Part shown: piece by piece, positions 1-9,988 of the stretch | How positions within the stretch are numbered: the stretch's first letter is position 1 | Layout: every line of letters starts with the position of its first letter | Assembly (NCBI RefSeq): GCF_001688725.2 | Contig: NZ_CP015401.2 | Span: 1,984,001-2,048,000, forward strand | From: Bacteroides caecimuris | Lineage (GTDB): Bacteria > Bacteroidota > Bacteroidia > Bacteroidales > Bacteroidaceae | Length of the DNA: 64,000 nucleotides | Direction of reading: 5' to 3' | The notes under the pieces: model-generated | Seen by the model: only the letters and a program-made list of their open reading frames with translations | Told to the model about the DNA's origin: nothing | The model's database searches: none | Translations under genes and position numbers: made by a program

Positions 1-2
1 AA

Positions 3-1166
3 GTGGATGATGCTTTGGAAGACTATTCGGAAACAATCATTATCCGCGCGTTGGCAGGAGAGGAACTACCCTCTGAGACTAACGGTTCCAACAATCAGTA
101 TTATATGACGGAAGTAAGTAAGGAATATGCGGAAAACCGGGAAGATATTCTGTACAAAGACTCTATGGTATATATTAAAGAAAAAGGAGAAACCGAACCG
201 GCACGCATTCTTACCACGATCTTTCAGGATGACGAAGGACGATACCATGAACTGACAGTCTCTACTCCAAGTATCGAAAAAGATGATTTGAAAGATGCTA
301 TTCTGGTATGGATCATTTTTCTGTATGTGGCTTTACTATTATGTATTATTATAATTTCAGTGTGGGTATTCTATCGGAACATGCACCCGCTTTATGTCCT
401 TCTCCACTGGTTGGACAATTATCAAACCGGGAAAAAGAACGAACCATTGAACAATAATACCCAAATTACGGAATTCAGGAAATTGAATGATGCCGCCATC
501 CGTTATGCAGAACGCACCGAACAAATGTTTGAACAACAAAAACAGTTTATAGGAAATGCTTCGCATGAGATACAGACTCCGCTTGCCATCTGCCGCAATC
601 GTCTGGAAATGCTGATGGAAGATGAGTTATTGTCAGAAAAGCAACTGGAAGAGCTGATGAAAACGCATCAGACCCTGGAGTACATTACCAAACTGAATAA
701 ATCCCTGTTATTACTTACCAAGATAGACAACAGGCAGTTTACCGATATCAAACAGTTGAAATTAAATATGCTTCTCAAACGGTATTTGCAAGACTATGAA
801 GAAGTCTATCACTATCGCAATATAAAAACAAGCATTGAAGAACAGGATGTTTTCAATATTATGATGAATGAATCTCTGGCAGTAGCTTTGCTGACTAATC
901 TTCTGAAGAATGCATTTGTGCATAATGTGGATAGGGGACATATCCGAATAGTTGTTAGTAAAAACAATATAACTTTCCGGAATACAGGAGTAGAGCATCC
1001 GTTGGATAAGGAACATATCTTCGAACGTTTCTATCAAGGTGCCAAGAAGGAAGGTTCTACCGGATTGGGATTGGCAATAGCCGCATCCATTTGTCGCTTG
1101 CAGCATCTAATTCTACGATATTACTACGAACAGGGAGAACACTGCTTCGAGATTTCCAGCATCTGA
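3..1166 (+). CDS. Sensor histidine kinase, C-terminal part (5' end outside window)
   Basis: Membrane sensor kinase of a two-component system; the frame is open to the window edge, so the N-terminus and probably the response regulator lie upstream. Visible: part of a periplasmic region (residues 1-98), one membrane segment (about 101-123), a dimerisation region with the H-box NASHEIQTPL (His about 188), an N-box with LLKNAF (Asn about 303) and a glycine box GSTGLGLAIA (about 351-360). The ATPase domain is compact. It is followed by a phased palindrome array and two PepSY-like secreted proteins, a plausible regulated target. Family assignment is firm; the signal sensed is unknown. Confidence 0.93.
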   Translation: MDDALEDYSETIIIRALAGEELPSETNGSNNQYYMTEVSKEYAENREDILYKDSMVYIKEKGETEPARILTTIFQDDEGRYHELTVSTPSIEKDDLKDAILVWIIFLYVALLLCIIIISVWVFYRNMHPLYVLLHWLDNYQTGKKNEPLNNNTQITEFRKLNDAAIRYAERTEQMFEQQKQFIGNASHEIQTPLAICRNRLEMLMEDELLSEKQLEELMKTHQTLEYITKLNKSLLLLTKIDNRQFTDIKQLKLNMLLKRYLQDYEEVYHYRNIKTSIEEQDVFNIMMNESLAVALLTNLLKNAFVHNVDRGHIRIVVSKNNITFRNTGVEHPLDKEHIFERFYQGAKKEGSTGLGLAIAASICRLQHLILRYYYEQGEHCFEISSI

Positions 1167-1176
1167 TTTTGTGGTG

Positions 1177-1265
1177 AAATTATAGTGACGCTATCTGCAT
1201 GGGATAGTGACGGTATCCCATACACATAGTGACGCTATGATGACGGTATAGCGTCACTATAATTT
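1177..1265. repeat. Four 13-bp palindromes phased at exactly 22 bp
   Basis: The sites ATAGTGACGCTAT (1182), ATAGTGACGGTAT (1204), ATAGTGACGCTAT (1226) and the inverted ATAGCGTCACTAT (1248) start exactly 22 bp apart. The outer arms 1177-1194 and 1248-1265 form a perfect 18-bp inverted repeat. Inside are hairpins ATGGGATA/TATCCCAT (1199-1221) and CATAG/CTATG (1225-1239), so the strand can fold like a cloverleaf. No T-run follows, so it is not a classical terminator. It could be an operator array or a structured transcript end. Confidence 0.85.
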
Positions 1266-1374
1266 TCGATGAGTTTTTTGCGGAATTTCTCAAAATTCCC
1301 AAATCTTTTCAGATTCTGTTCTCATCTTTGCAGTATAAATTGAATGACAATAGTAAAACCAATTTAAAAAAACA

Positions 1375-1818
1375 ATGATTATGAGAAAGTTAGTATTCTT
1401 ATTAGTATGCTTGTTCACTTTGCAAACAGTGGCACATGCAGATGATGACAAGCCAATTCAAGTTACTCAAATGCCACAACCGGCACAACAGTTTATCAAA
1501 CGACATTTTGCCAACAGCAAAGTAGCGTTAGCCAAAATGGAAAGTGATTTCTTCTATAAAAGTTATGAGGTGATTTTTACGAATGGCGATAAAGTGGAGT
1601 TTAATAACAAGGGAGAATGGACAGAAATCGATTGCAAACATACGGTCATCCCCGCAGCAACAATCCCCACAGCTATCCGACAATATGTAACGACCAACTA
1701 TCCTGACGTGAAAGTCCAGAAAATAGAACGTGATAAAAAGGAATATGAAGTAAAACTTTCCAATCGTACGGAATTGAAATTTGACTTGAAATTCAACTTG
1801 ATTGACATTGATAACTAA
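1375..1818 (+). CDS. Secreted PepSY-like protein (DUF2874 type)
   Basis: Small periplasmic protein of 147 residues with a signal peptide (hydrophobic core VFLLVCLFTL, cleavage likely after AHA). The mature part has two short beta-rich repeats: an amphipathic helix with YP or HF, then a strand such as YEVIFTNGDKVEFNNKGEW. This layout is typical of the PepSY-like DUF2874 family of Bacteroidetes, whose biochemical role is not established. ATG at 1381 is an equally plausible start. It lies 18 bp before a related lipoprotein, so the two are probably one transcript, perhaps controlled by the upstream kinase system. Confidence 0.8.
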   Translation: MIMRKLVFLLVCLFTLQTVAHADDDKPIQVTQMPQPAQQFIKRHFANSKVALAKMESDFFYKSYEVIFTNGDKVEFNNKGEWTEIDCKHTVIPAATIPTAIRQYVTTNYPDVKVQKIERDKKEYEVKLSNRTELKFDLKFNLIDIDN

Positions 1819-1836
1819 ACCCTTAAAATTGAGACA

Positions 1837-2700
1837 ATGATGAAACTGAAAATTTATATACTTATATTAGCGTTAGGCGCTGCATGGAGCTTGCAAAGCT
1901 GTGACAATGATGACCATGATTCCATCGCTGTTCCTGTTGAATTGCAAAATGCCTTTTCATCCAAATATCCGAACGCGGTCAATGTGAAATGGAAAGGCAA
2001 ATCAGGATATTATGTAGCGGATTTCTATGATGGATACGAAACGTCTGCATGGTTCACTCAAGATGGGAAATGGCAGATGACAGAAACGGATATACCTTAT
2101 ATGGCACTGCCACAAGCTGTAAGAAAATCCTTTGAAGCAACAGAATACCATACTTCATGGAGAACAGATGATGTAGACAAACTGGAGCGGAAAGGTGTTG
2201 AAACGGTTTATGTGATCGAAGTAGAGAAGCAGAATCAGGAGTTGGACTTGTATTATTCCGGAGAAGGAGTGCTGATAAAGAAAGTTGTAGATACTGATGA
2301 TAGAGATGATCAGTATTTGCCTGCCCCAAACGTAACATTGACAGATGAAATGCGCAGGTTCCTTGATACTAAATACCCCGGTCTCAAATTAATCGAAGTT
2401 GATGTTGAGGACGAAGGAAAATATGCTGGATACACAGAGGTTGATATTATCCATGAAAGATTTGGCAAAGAAGTTCTGTTCAACAAAAATGGCGAGTGGG
2501 TTCTGACCTCTTGGGAAGTGCATTTCAGCACGCTACCTGAACCTGTAAAAAATAGGATTAATGACACATATCCCGGCCAAGTTGATGATGATGACGTTGA
2601 ATATGTGGAAGAAGCGACAGGTTGCACATATTACTTAATAGATATAGAAAACAGTAAACAAGATGTGAAAATATCGGCTGACGGACAGATACTGAATTAA
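1837..2700 (+). CDS. PepSY-like lipoprotein with two DUF2874-type domains
   Basis: Lipoprotein of 287 residues with a lipobox LQSC (Cys about 22) followed by an acidic CDNDDHD stretch, the usual Bacteroides surface or outer-membrane export context. The mature part holds two PepSY-like modules (about 30-150 and 165-285), each with a helix ending in KYP and a strand ending in NGEW or DGKW. It is the larger partner of the preceding 147-residue protein. Export and family are well supported; function is unknown. A bidirectional terminator follows. Confidence 0.8.
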   Translation: MMKLKIYILILALGAAWSLQSCDNDDHDSIAVPVELQNAFSSKYPNAVNVKWKGKSGYYVADFYDGYETSAWFTQDGKWQMTETDIPYMALPQAVRKSFEATEYHTSWRTDDVDKLERKGVETVYVIEVEKQNQELDLYYSGEGVLIKKVVDTDDRDDQYLPAPNVTLTDEMRRFLDTKYPGLKLIEVDVEDEGKYAGYTEVDIIHERFGKEVLFNKNGEWVLTSWEVHFSTLPEPVKNRINDTYPGQVDDDDVEYVEEATGCTYYLIDIENSKQDVKISADGQILN

Positions 2701-2815
2701 TGTTCTGTGATGATCAACTTTCTGAGATAATAATGATTACTGCTAAGAAGTTCTTTTCGGGAAAACATCTTTCCCATATCAAAACTGATTAGTACAGATT
2801 TAGATGTAACCGACA

Positions 2816-2846
2816 AAAAAGAGGCTTTTTTACAAAGCCTCTTTTT
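2816..2846. terminator. Bidirectional terminator between the PepSY-like lipoprotein gene and tamB
   Basis: Inverted repeat with arms AAAAAGAGGCTTT (2816-2828) and AAAGCCTCTTTTT (2834-2846). A and T runs on both sides let it end the rightward lipoprotein transcript and the leftward tamB transcript. Confidence 0.85.
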
Positions 2847-2922
2847 CATTCAACAAGAATCTGATTCTTATTTAACGTCTTTTTTCCAAACTTTCATACA
2901 AACTCAAAGAGAAATGAAAAAA

Positions 2923-5900
2923 TCACTGCGCACGCAGCCTTTTTAATTCTGACTTTGCTGCATTATCATTTCCGATACTATCTGTCTGTTGTTTGTTCTT
3001 TTCTTCCAGTTTCCGTTTATTGCGTAGCTTCCATTTATTCCAAAAGAACAGTTCGCTCCATTTATTGAAATCTTTCTTATACATAATACCTACACCTTGT
3101 GTAGTCAAGTTCGTTTTCGTATAGTAACGATCATTCGTCTCATTATACGCTTTTAAACGAATATCTCCCGAGCGGTTAATCAGCCATTCCGCTTCAAAGT
3201 CCCCAACAAAATTCGTATTCGCCATAGGATTGTCCCGATAGCCGAAGTTTCCATTAATCAACAATCTGTTATTCAATAATTGACCGGACAAAATACCTTC
3301 CACTTCCATATCCGTCCAACCTTTATCCCCCGTACTCAAGTTTGTTCCAATATTCCAATTATTTGTTTCAAAAACCTGTGATAAGGCGTTGTTTAGCTGA
3401 CCGGAAAGGGTAGAAGAGAGTACCGATGACATCACATTGGAATTTTGATTATTATTCCGGGCATCTTCTGTATAGAACTTACCGATACCTAACAAATAAA
3501 GAATCTGCATGTTCATCTGCTCTTCCGTACTGATATAATTGCGTACCAATGTCTGCACCTCATCTCTTTCATTCGGAAGTTCGATACCTAGTTTAATAGT
3601 CGGGCGTACCAATATTCCACTTAGATTCATAATACAATTTACCCGCACATTAGGTTGTTGTATAATGACCGAAGCATCGGGTATCAAATCATTCAAAGAA
3701 GCGGAGTTTACAGTATATGAGGCTTGTATATCCATATTGGCATCCAAAGGAGTACCATTGAAAGTTATCGTACTTCCATCTTTGATCACAAAATCCTTGC
3801 GAATGACTTCTTGCAAACTAAACTTATATATCCCTTGAGTAATTCTATAATTACCGAACATCTTCACATCGCCTTTATTATAGAATTCAGTCCGGATATT
3901 TCCTGTACCCCTTCCACTGATATAATCTCCGGCAACCGGATCCATGATAATTCGCATAGTAGCATCGGGTGTTGCATCCACCAGTATATTCAAACGGATA
4001 TCGGTCTCTTGTTCCTCTGTCTCCGCCTGGCGTTTCTGCTGTATCTGGTCATAGTAAGAGATGATTTGAACAGAATCTTGAATTGTGCGACGGGGAGTTT
4101 TATCCACAAACTTAATAAACTGATTGCTGGTAGCCGATGCTACACTACCATTTATATAGGTGAAGATTGTATTCCGGTTGGTAGTCATGGCAGCATTTAC
4201 TTCCAATCCTTGAACAGCATTTCCGGAAAGCAATACATTGCCCGTACCATATACCGTACCATAGAAAGGCATATCGGGAGACTCCTTCGTATTCATCACA
4301 AGCATATTATTAGCTTGTATCTCAAAACGATAATTCAAGTTCTTAAAATGTTGAAAATGCAAATATCCATTTATTCTCCCGGTATGCCCTTCCATATCAG
4401 AGATATACATATTATTAAATGTCAATCCGGTAGGAGCTAGGTGAATCGTATCCTTAACTGCAAAATGAGTATTCAATATATCAAATTTCATGGAAGCGTC
4501 CGTCATGACTGCACCATCCAAATTCAATCCCTTGAATTTTCCATAGAAATGTACCTTTCCAGTTCCCCGACCTTTTATATCGGTAGCAATAGACTTCATA
4601 TAATATTCAAGAAACTTCAAGTTCAGTCCATTCGCTTCAATATTCAAGTCAAGTCCACTCTCAGGTTTTAACGGGTAAATAATACCGGTGACACGTGATG
4701 GGGCAGGAGTTATGTCTTGAATAGATGCATCCAGGCGAATACCTCTATTTTCATTATCCCATTCACCATATATATCCAGGTCGCCCAAACGTCCTTCGTT
4801 AAGAGAGAAATTCTTCACGAACAAGCGAGTATTCATTACAGGCTTTTTTAGCACACCGCTTGCGTAAGCTGTTCCCGTAGCGTCACCTTCAAAGTTTACA
4901 TCATCAGAGATACTTGCAATATCAAATACATATCCCATATTAATGTCCTTCAAATCGACTTTAACCGTATCTTGGGGATTATCGGAGAGACGCCCGTTGA
5001 TACGCACATAGCGATCCTGATGACTAAAATAGAAATTATTCACGTCAACCTTTCCTGAGTCTACTATGACTTGCGAGGGATGAACCTTCCAAAGGGTATC
5101 ATTTAAAATAATATCTGTTGGCTTCACATCCACCATTGCTTTCAACAGCGGCTTTTCTCCTTCGGTACGCAAGAATTTGGCTACGGCAGCCAATTGTCCG
5201 CTATATGTTACTGCCGCACTGTTCCCCCAATTTAAAGTCGTACTGACATTATCGTCTTTCGCTTGCGCATCCAATGAAAGATTCACTGCTCCTTTCTTTT
5301 TCAAACTGGTTAAACGAACCCGCGCACAAATATGGTCTGCCGGATTTTCACATAGAATCATACCAGACTCTATATAGTTATTCTTATATTGCAAACGCGG
5401 AAAATATCCTTCCATGCGCAAACGCTGCATAGGATCATTAAAATACCCCTTCAAAGTAGAATGAGTATATACTGTTAGTGGAATATCAAAAATAGTAGAT
5501 AAGATATCTGTATTATATATATGAATATCAAACAGAAAATTATTATGTGTTTCAATCGGCTTTTTGGGGGGCAATATCAGAGAAGGAGTATACTTCCTCA
5601 TGATATTCAGAATACTGGTAGGCAACGTATGGTATTGGAATTTTCCTTCTACGCTTGCTGTCAGAAACTCGGAAGTCAGTCGTAGTTGATTCTCGTTATT
5701 TTGCCTTGTTGCCCGAATATTCATATTTTTCATGAAATACTTTTTATCCAGAGCTGTGAACCTCAAACTGTCTACATTAATTTCTCCAATCATCTCATCC
5801 ACAGCCCCACCCGTAAAATTGGCTTTCAATTTCAAGGAAAATTCCGAATCCGGATACTTGGTAGTAAGATTCAGGTCATTTGGCCGCACCTTGTCAATTA

Positions 5901-7398
5901 CCGCAAGAAAATTAAAGGTCGGAACTTTGGAAGCGACATTAACGTCTCCATTCAAATAAATGGAACCATTCGGGTCATCCAATGCGATCTTACCATTAAA
6001 TCCGCCTCGTTTATATTCGCCATCCAGCGTTATATTCTCATATCTATATCTGCTATAATCTATAGAGGCAATCAATCCTTTTAATTCAACAACTGGAAGT
6101 CGGTCTGTAATGTGCCGGCTATGCACATCGAGATTGAACGTGATTTCTCCCAACTGCTCATTAGCCAATAGCTCCCCAAGTTTAAAATCTTCTGTTTTTA
6201 CTGCACCGGAGTAAGCAAATAGTCCTTTACTCTTATCCGTACTTAACTTCAAGTCAGTCTTTACATTTCCCAAACTAGTACGCAATTGTCCATATGTGAC
6301 CAGGTCTGTAAAATACCCGGAAATTTCCCCCCGGAAGTTAACATCACCCAATCGTTCAAGGACAGGAGGAACTCCATTATAATTGTGACTCAAATTACGC
6401 ACTAAGAAGCCGACTCCACGAGTGTTGGCCGAAAGCTCGGAAAGTGTTCCATATACATACGCATCTTGTGGACGCGACAAGCCCTGAAGTGACACATCTC
6501 CTCGCAGACGAAACTGGCGGTCGTCGGCCGTAATTTCCAAATGCGAACAAGTCAACTGGTCCACAGTTCCCTGCACTTCCATATCCAATGTCACCGGTTC
6601 CTTGAAATGCGATAGGACAGGAACAAAAGGAGAAATATCTTTTAGAATAACTTGCGATGGCAAAGTACGGAAAGAAAAATGCACTTGTTCTGTAAAACGG
6701 TCAAAAGCTTTCAAACTATCATACTCTAAACGAATAGTATCCAGCTTGAGAAATGTTTCAGGCAACTCTATTGTAAAATTATCAATGTTTGTCTGCTTGT
6801 TATTGGCAACCAATTTCAAACTCATTTTCTTCAAAGAAAAGCCGGATGCCTTTTCATCAAGGCTCAATCGCTTGATTCCTAAATTCAAAGAGTCCTTATT
6901 TAAGGCTTTCAGCGATATATTGGCTATGATATTTTGAAGCTGAATATGCTTGGCATTAAATTTTCCCGGTGTTTCCTGTTCCGATAACACATGATAGGAC
7001 ATCCTTCCACGACGAATCAGGATGGAGTTAATTCGTAAATCAAGTGAATTTTCTTTCTTTACTGTATCTTTGGAAGCAAAAGCATCTAAAACAAATTTAA
7101 AATTAGGAGGAGACTCTGGAGTTTCTTTCCGGAGATCGATATTAAATCCGAAGAGTTGAACACTGCTAACGGATATCTTTCCTTTAAAAAAAGGCATAAT
7201 ATCAAACTTGGCAGATAAACGAGTGACTTTGAGCATTTCCTGACCACTTTGATCGTCAAGCAATACATCATCAATAATAATACGGTTCAATAGACCGATA
7301 TTAATTCTACCAATCACTATCTTTGTGTTTAAAACTTCGGAAAGTTCTTTAGCCACAAATACACTCATTGTTTGCTGAATGCTTGGTATATTCAGCAA
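2923..7398 (-). CDS. tamB: Translocation and assembly module protein TamB (DUF490)
   Basis: Very large (1491 residues from the TTG at 7398) inner-membrane-anchored, beta-rich AsmA/TamB-like protein thought to bridge the periplasm and help outer-membrane protein assembly or lipid transport. The C-terminal DUF490 region contains repeated beta strands and typical tracts such as GTGNIRTEFYNKGD and MQILYLLGIGKF. The frame stays open to 7482 and the extra residues encode a hydrophobic segment (WVVGIVLGVYIGTIVLL) that is the expected N-terminal anchor, but no ATG, GTG or TTG lies there. The true start is therefore probably non-canonical (ATC at 7470 or CTG at 7461). Divergent from tsaD. Antisense ORFs within it are shadows. 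Confidence 0.92.
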   Translation of the reverse strand: MLNIPSIQQTMSVFVAKELSEVLNTKIVIGRINIGLLNRIIIDDVLLDDQSGQEMLKVTRLSAKFDIMPFFKGKISVSSVQLFGFNIDLRKETPESPPNFKFVLDAFASKDTVKKENSLDLRINSILIRRGRMSYHVLSEQETPGKFNAKHIQLQNIIANISLKALNKDSLNLGIKRLSLDEKASGFSLKKMSLKLVANNKQTNIDNFTIELPETFLKLDTIRLEYDSLKAFDRFTEQVHFSFRTLPSQVILKDISPFVPVLSHFKEPVTLDMEVQGTVDQLTCSHLEITADDRQFRLRGDVSLQGLSRPQDAYVYGTLSELSANTRGVGFLVRNLSHNYNGVPPVLERLGDVNFRGEISGYFTDLVTYGQLRTSLGNVKTDLKLSTDKSKGLFAYSGAVKTEDFKLGELLANEQLGEITFNLDVHSRHITDRLPVVELKGLIASIDYSRYRYENITLDGEYKRGGFNGKIALDDPNGSIYLNGDVNVASKVPTFNFLAVIDKVRPNDLNLTTKYPDSEFSLKLKANFTGGAVDEMIGEINVDSLRFTALDKKYFMKNMNIRATRQNNENQLRLTSEFLTASVEGKFQYHTLPTSILNIMRKYTPSLILPPKKPIETHNNFLFDIHIYNTDILSTIFDIPLTVYTHSTLKGYFNDPMQRLRMEGYFPRLQYKNNYIESGMILCENPADHICARVRLTSLKKKGAVNLSLDAQAKDDNVSTTLNWGNSAAVTYSGQLAAVAKFLRTEGEKPLLKAMVDVKPTDIILNDTLWKVHPSQVIVDSGKVDVNNFYFSHQDRYVRINGRLSDNPQDTVKVDLKDINMGYVFDIASISDDVNFEGDATGTAYASGVLKKPVMNTRLFVKNFSLNEGRLGDLDIYGEWDNENRGIRLDASIQDITPAPSRVTGIIYPLKPESGLDLNIEANGLNLKFLEYYMKSIATDIKGRGTGKVHFYGKFKGLNLDGAVMTDASMKFDILNTHFAVKDTIHLAPTGLTFNNMYISDMEGHTGRINGYLHFQHFKNLNYRFEIQANNMLVMNTKESPDMPFYGTVYGTGNVLLSGNAVQGLEVNAAMTTNRNTIFTYINGSVASATSNQFIKFVDKTPRRTIQDSVQIISYYDQIQQKRQAETEEQETDIRLNILVDATPDATMRIIMDPVAGDYISGRGTGNIRTEFYNKGDVKMFGNYRITQGIYKFSLQEVIRKDFVIKDGSTITFNGTPLDANMDIQASYTVNSASLNDLIPDASVIIQQPNVRVNCIMNLSGILVRPTIKLGIELPNERDEVQTLVRNYISTEEQMNMQILYLLGIGKFYTEDARNNNQNSNVMSSVLSSTLSGQLNNALSQVFETNNWNIGTNLSTGDKGWTDMEVEGILSGQLLNNRLLINGNFGYRDNPMANTNFVGDFEAEWLINRSGDIRLKAYNETNDRYYTKTNLTTQGVGIMYKKDFNKWSELFFWNKWKLRNKRKLEEKNKQQTDSIGNDNAAKSELKRLRAQ

Positions 7399-7536
7399 AA
7401 CAATAGTCCCGATATATACTCCTAGTACAATACCAACTACCCAGCGTACAGTCTTTTTCAGCGTTCTGATATGCGATAACTTTTATTTTGCGAACAAAAA
7501 TATAAAATAGTTCGTTACGAATCGTAGTTTTATGAT

Positions 7537-7544
7537 TACTTTTG
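7537..7544 (+). promoter_or_regulatory. Bacteroides -7 element for tsaD
   Basis: TACTTTTG fits the Bacteroides -7 consensus TAnnTTTG and lies 24 bp before the tsaD ATG. The -33 region (GTTACG, ending about 20 bp upstream) is only a weak match. Confidence 0.55.
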
Positions 7545-7568
7545 CACCGTTTAATAGTTTAAATACTT

Positions 7569-8588
7569 ATGAGTGCAATAATTTTAGGAATTGAATCTTC
7601 CTGTGACGATACATCGGCAGCTGTAATTAAGGATGGTTATCTGCTGTCAAATGTGGTATCAAGTCAAGCCGTACATGAAGCATACGGCGGAGTAGTACCC
7701 GAGTTGGCTTCACGGGCACACCAACAAAACATCGTACCGGTAGTGCATGAAGCATTAAAACGTGCTGGTGTCACCAAAGAAGGATTGAGCGCAGTAGCTT
7801 TCACTCGTGGTCCAGGATTAATGGGTTCTTTGCTTGTCGGAGTCTCCTTTGCAAAAGGATTTGCCCGTTCTTTGAATATTCCAATGATTGATGTTAACCA
7901 CTTGACTGGTCACGTTTTAGCTCATTTTATTAAAGCAGAAGGAGAAGAAGAGAGACAACCCGTTTTCCCATTTCTTTGCTTGCTGGTATCTGGAGGAAAT
8001 TCACAAATCATACTGGTAAAAGCCTATAATGATATGGAGATCCTTGGACAAACTATTGATGATGCCGCAGGTGAAGCAATTGATAAATGTTCTAAAGTGA
8101 TGGGACTTGGCTATCCGGGTGGACCAATTATTGACAAATTAGCACGCCAGGGAAATCCGAAAGCTTTTACATTTAGCAAACCGCATATTCCCGGTTTAGA
8201 TTACAGTTTCAGCGGATTGAAAACTTCCTTTTTATATTCATTACGCGACTGGCTAAAAGATGATCCGGATTTTATAGAGCACCATAAAGTGGACCTTGCA
8301 GCATCATTGGAAGCTACTATAGTGGACATTCTGATGGGCAAATTACGGAAAGCTGCCAAAGAATATAGAATTAATGAAATAGCAGTAGCCGGAGGAGTAT
8401 CCGCAAATAACGGACTACGCAATGCTTTCCGGGAACACGCCGAGAAATATGGTTGGAATATTTTCATCCCTAAATTCAGTTATACTACCGATAATGCAGC
8501 AATGATTGCCATTACCGGATATTTCAAATACCTGAATAAGGACTTTTGTTCTATTGATCTTCCGGCTTATTCCCGGGTGACATTATAA
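7569..8588 (+). CDS. tsaD: tRNA N6-adenosine threonylcarbamoyltransferase TsaD
   Basis: Transfers threonylcarbamoyl from TC-AMP to A37 of ANN-decoding tRNAs, working with TsaB and TsaE. The 339-residue protein has the ASKHA fold with the N-terminal ILGIESSCDDTS motif, the metal-binding motif of the HxxxH type (HLTGHVLAH, about 115-123), the nucleotide loop LVSGGNSQ and a C-terminal TDNAAMIA. Length and motifs are those of complete bacterial TsaD. It is followed after 45 bp by cinA. Confidence 0.97.
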   Translation: MSAIILGIESSCDDTSAAVIKDGYLLSNVVSSQAVHEAYGGVVPELASRAHQQNIVPVVHEALKRAGVTKEGLSAVAFTRGPGLMGSLLVGVSFAKGFARSLNIPMIDVNHLTGHVLAHFIKAEGEEERQPVFPFLCLLVSGGNSQIILVKAYNDMEILGQTIDDAAGEAIDKCSKVMGLGYPGGPIIDKLARQGNPKAFTFSKPHIPGLDYSFSGLKTSFLYSLRDWLKDDPDFIEHHKVDLAASLEATIVDILMGKLRKAAKEYRINEIAVAGGVSANNGLRNAFREHAEKYGWNIFIPKFSYTTDNAAMIAITGYFKYLNKDFCSIDLPAYSRVTL

Positions 8589-8633
8589 TAATAAGCATAC
8601 CTTATATATAATAATAGGATAAAACTAAGAAGT

Positions 8634-9866
8634 ATGTTTGCCGAAATAATAACCATTGGCGATGAACTGCTGATAGGACAGGTTGTCGATACTAATTCTG
8701 CCTGGATGGGGCAGGAATTAAATAAAATAGGTATTGAAGTTCTTCGTATTGTTTCTATCCGTGACCGGGAAGAAGAGATCATGGAAGCGATTGATAATGC
8801 GATGGAAAGGGTGAATATTGTTTTAGTAACCGGAGGACTCGGACCTACCAAAGACGATATTACCAAACAGACTTTATGTAAATACTTCCATACGGAACTG
8901 GTTTTCAACGAAGAAGTATTCGAAAACGTAAAACGGGTACTGGCAGGAAAAATACCAATGAATGCACTCAATAAAAGCCAGGCAATGGTCCCAAAAGATT
9001 GCATGGTAATAAATAACCCTGTGGGAAGTGCTTCTGTCAGTTGGTTCGAAAGGGATGGCAAGGTACTTGTTTCCATGCCGGGCGTTCCACAAGAAATGAT
9101 TGCTGTGATGACAGAAAGCGTGTTACCTAAGTTGCACGCTAGGTTTCAAACGGATGTTATTATGCATCAAACATTTCTTGTACAACACTATCCGGAATCT
9201 GTATTAGCCGAAAAGTTAGAATCGTGGGAGAACGCTTTACCGGAATGTATTAAATTGGCATATCTACCCAAATTTGGTATTATCCGTCTTAGACTGACAG
9301 GACGAGGACAAAACAGAGAAGAAGTAAAAGTTCTTCTTGAACGTGAGAAGTTAAAATTAGAGGAAATACTTGGCGAAGATATTTTCAGTGAAGAAGATAC
9401 GCCATTAGAGGTTATAGTCGGTGAGCTTTTAAAAAAGAAGAAATTGACCGTTTCCACCGCAGAAAGTTGTACTGGAGGCAGTATTGCCACACGGTTGACT
9501 TCCATTGCCGGCAGTTCTGAATATTTTAATGGAAGTGTAGTGGCCTACTCTAATGAAGTGAAAATGGAGATTTTGCACGTTTCCTCCGAAACTTTGGAAC
9601 GACATGGAGCTGTCAGTGAGGAAACTGTGATTGAAATGGTAAAAGGTGCGATGAAAACATTAAAAACAGATTGCGCTGTTGCTACTTCAGGGATAGCAGG
9701 CCCCGGAGGTGGTACTCCAAAAAAGCCGGTAGGAACTGTTTGGATAGCTGCTGGTTATAAAAACGAAATTCATACTTACAAGCAGGAAACAAACCGCGGA
9801 AGAAGCATGAACATTGAAAGAGCTGGCAATAACGCCCTATTAATGCTCCGTGATTTACTCAAATAA
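8634..9866 (+). CDS. cinA: CinA family nicotinamide mononucleotide deamidase / competence-damage protein
   Basis: Two-domain CinA of 410 residues. The N-terminal part (about 1-170) is the MoCF-biosynthesis-like COG1058 domain with [13 protein letters not shown] and [11 protein letters not shown]. The C-terminal part (about 255-410) is the PncC-like NMN amidohydrolase domain with STAESCTGG and SGIAGPGGG. It salvages NMN made by NAD-dependent DNA ligase (LigA is also in this window) and may hydrolyse ADP-ribose. Start ATG at 8634 gives the canonical N-terminus. Confidence 0.95.
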   Translation: MFAEIITIGDELLIGQVVDTNSAWMGQELNKIGIEVLRIVSIRDREEEIMEAIDNAMERVNIVLVTGGLGPTKDDITKQTLCKYFHTELVFNEEVFENVKRVLAGKIPMNALNKSQAMVPKDCMVINNPVGSASVSWFERDGKVLVSMPGVPQEMIAVMTESVLPKLHARFQTDVIMHQTFLVQHYPESVLAEKLESWENALPECIKLAYLPKFGIIRLRLTGRGQNREEVKVLLEREKLKLEEILGEDIFSEEDTPLEVIVGELLKKKKLTVSTAESCTGGSIATRLTSIAGSSEYFNGSVVAYSNEVKMEILHVSSETLERHGAVSEETVIEMVKGAMKTLKTDCAVATSGIAGPGGGTPKKPVGTVWIAAGYKNEIHTYKQETNRGRSMNIERAGNNALLMLRDLLK

Positions 9867-9907
9867 AGAAAAATAGGTGCCTGAAAGTGAATTATTTTAA
9901 GAAATTC

Positions 9908-9938
9908 TTGTTTTATACGGATAAAAGTGCTTACTTTG
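9908..9938 (+). promoter_or_regulatory. Promoter of the rpmB-rpmG cluster
   Basis: TTG at 9908-9910, a 20-bp spacer, then TTACTTTG at 9931-9938, close to the Bacteroides -33/-7 consensus. It lies about 50 bp upstream of rpmB. Confidence 0.65.
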
Positions 9939-9988
9939 CGTCCTGTTTGAAATAAGTATAGATATAAAACTATAAAAATAAGATAGAA

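Noticed and set aside
3539..6937. Plus-strand ORFs up to 238 codons opposite tamB
   Set aside because: They are antisense to a well-supported large gene, show low-complexity Ile/His-rich translations, and lack start signals or motifs.
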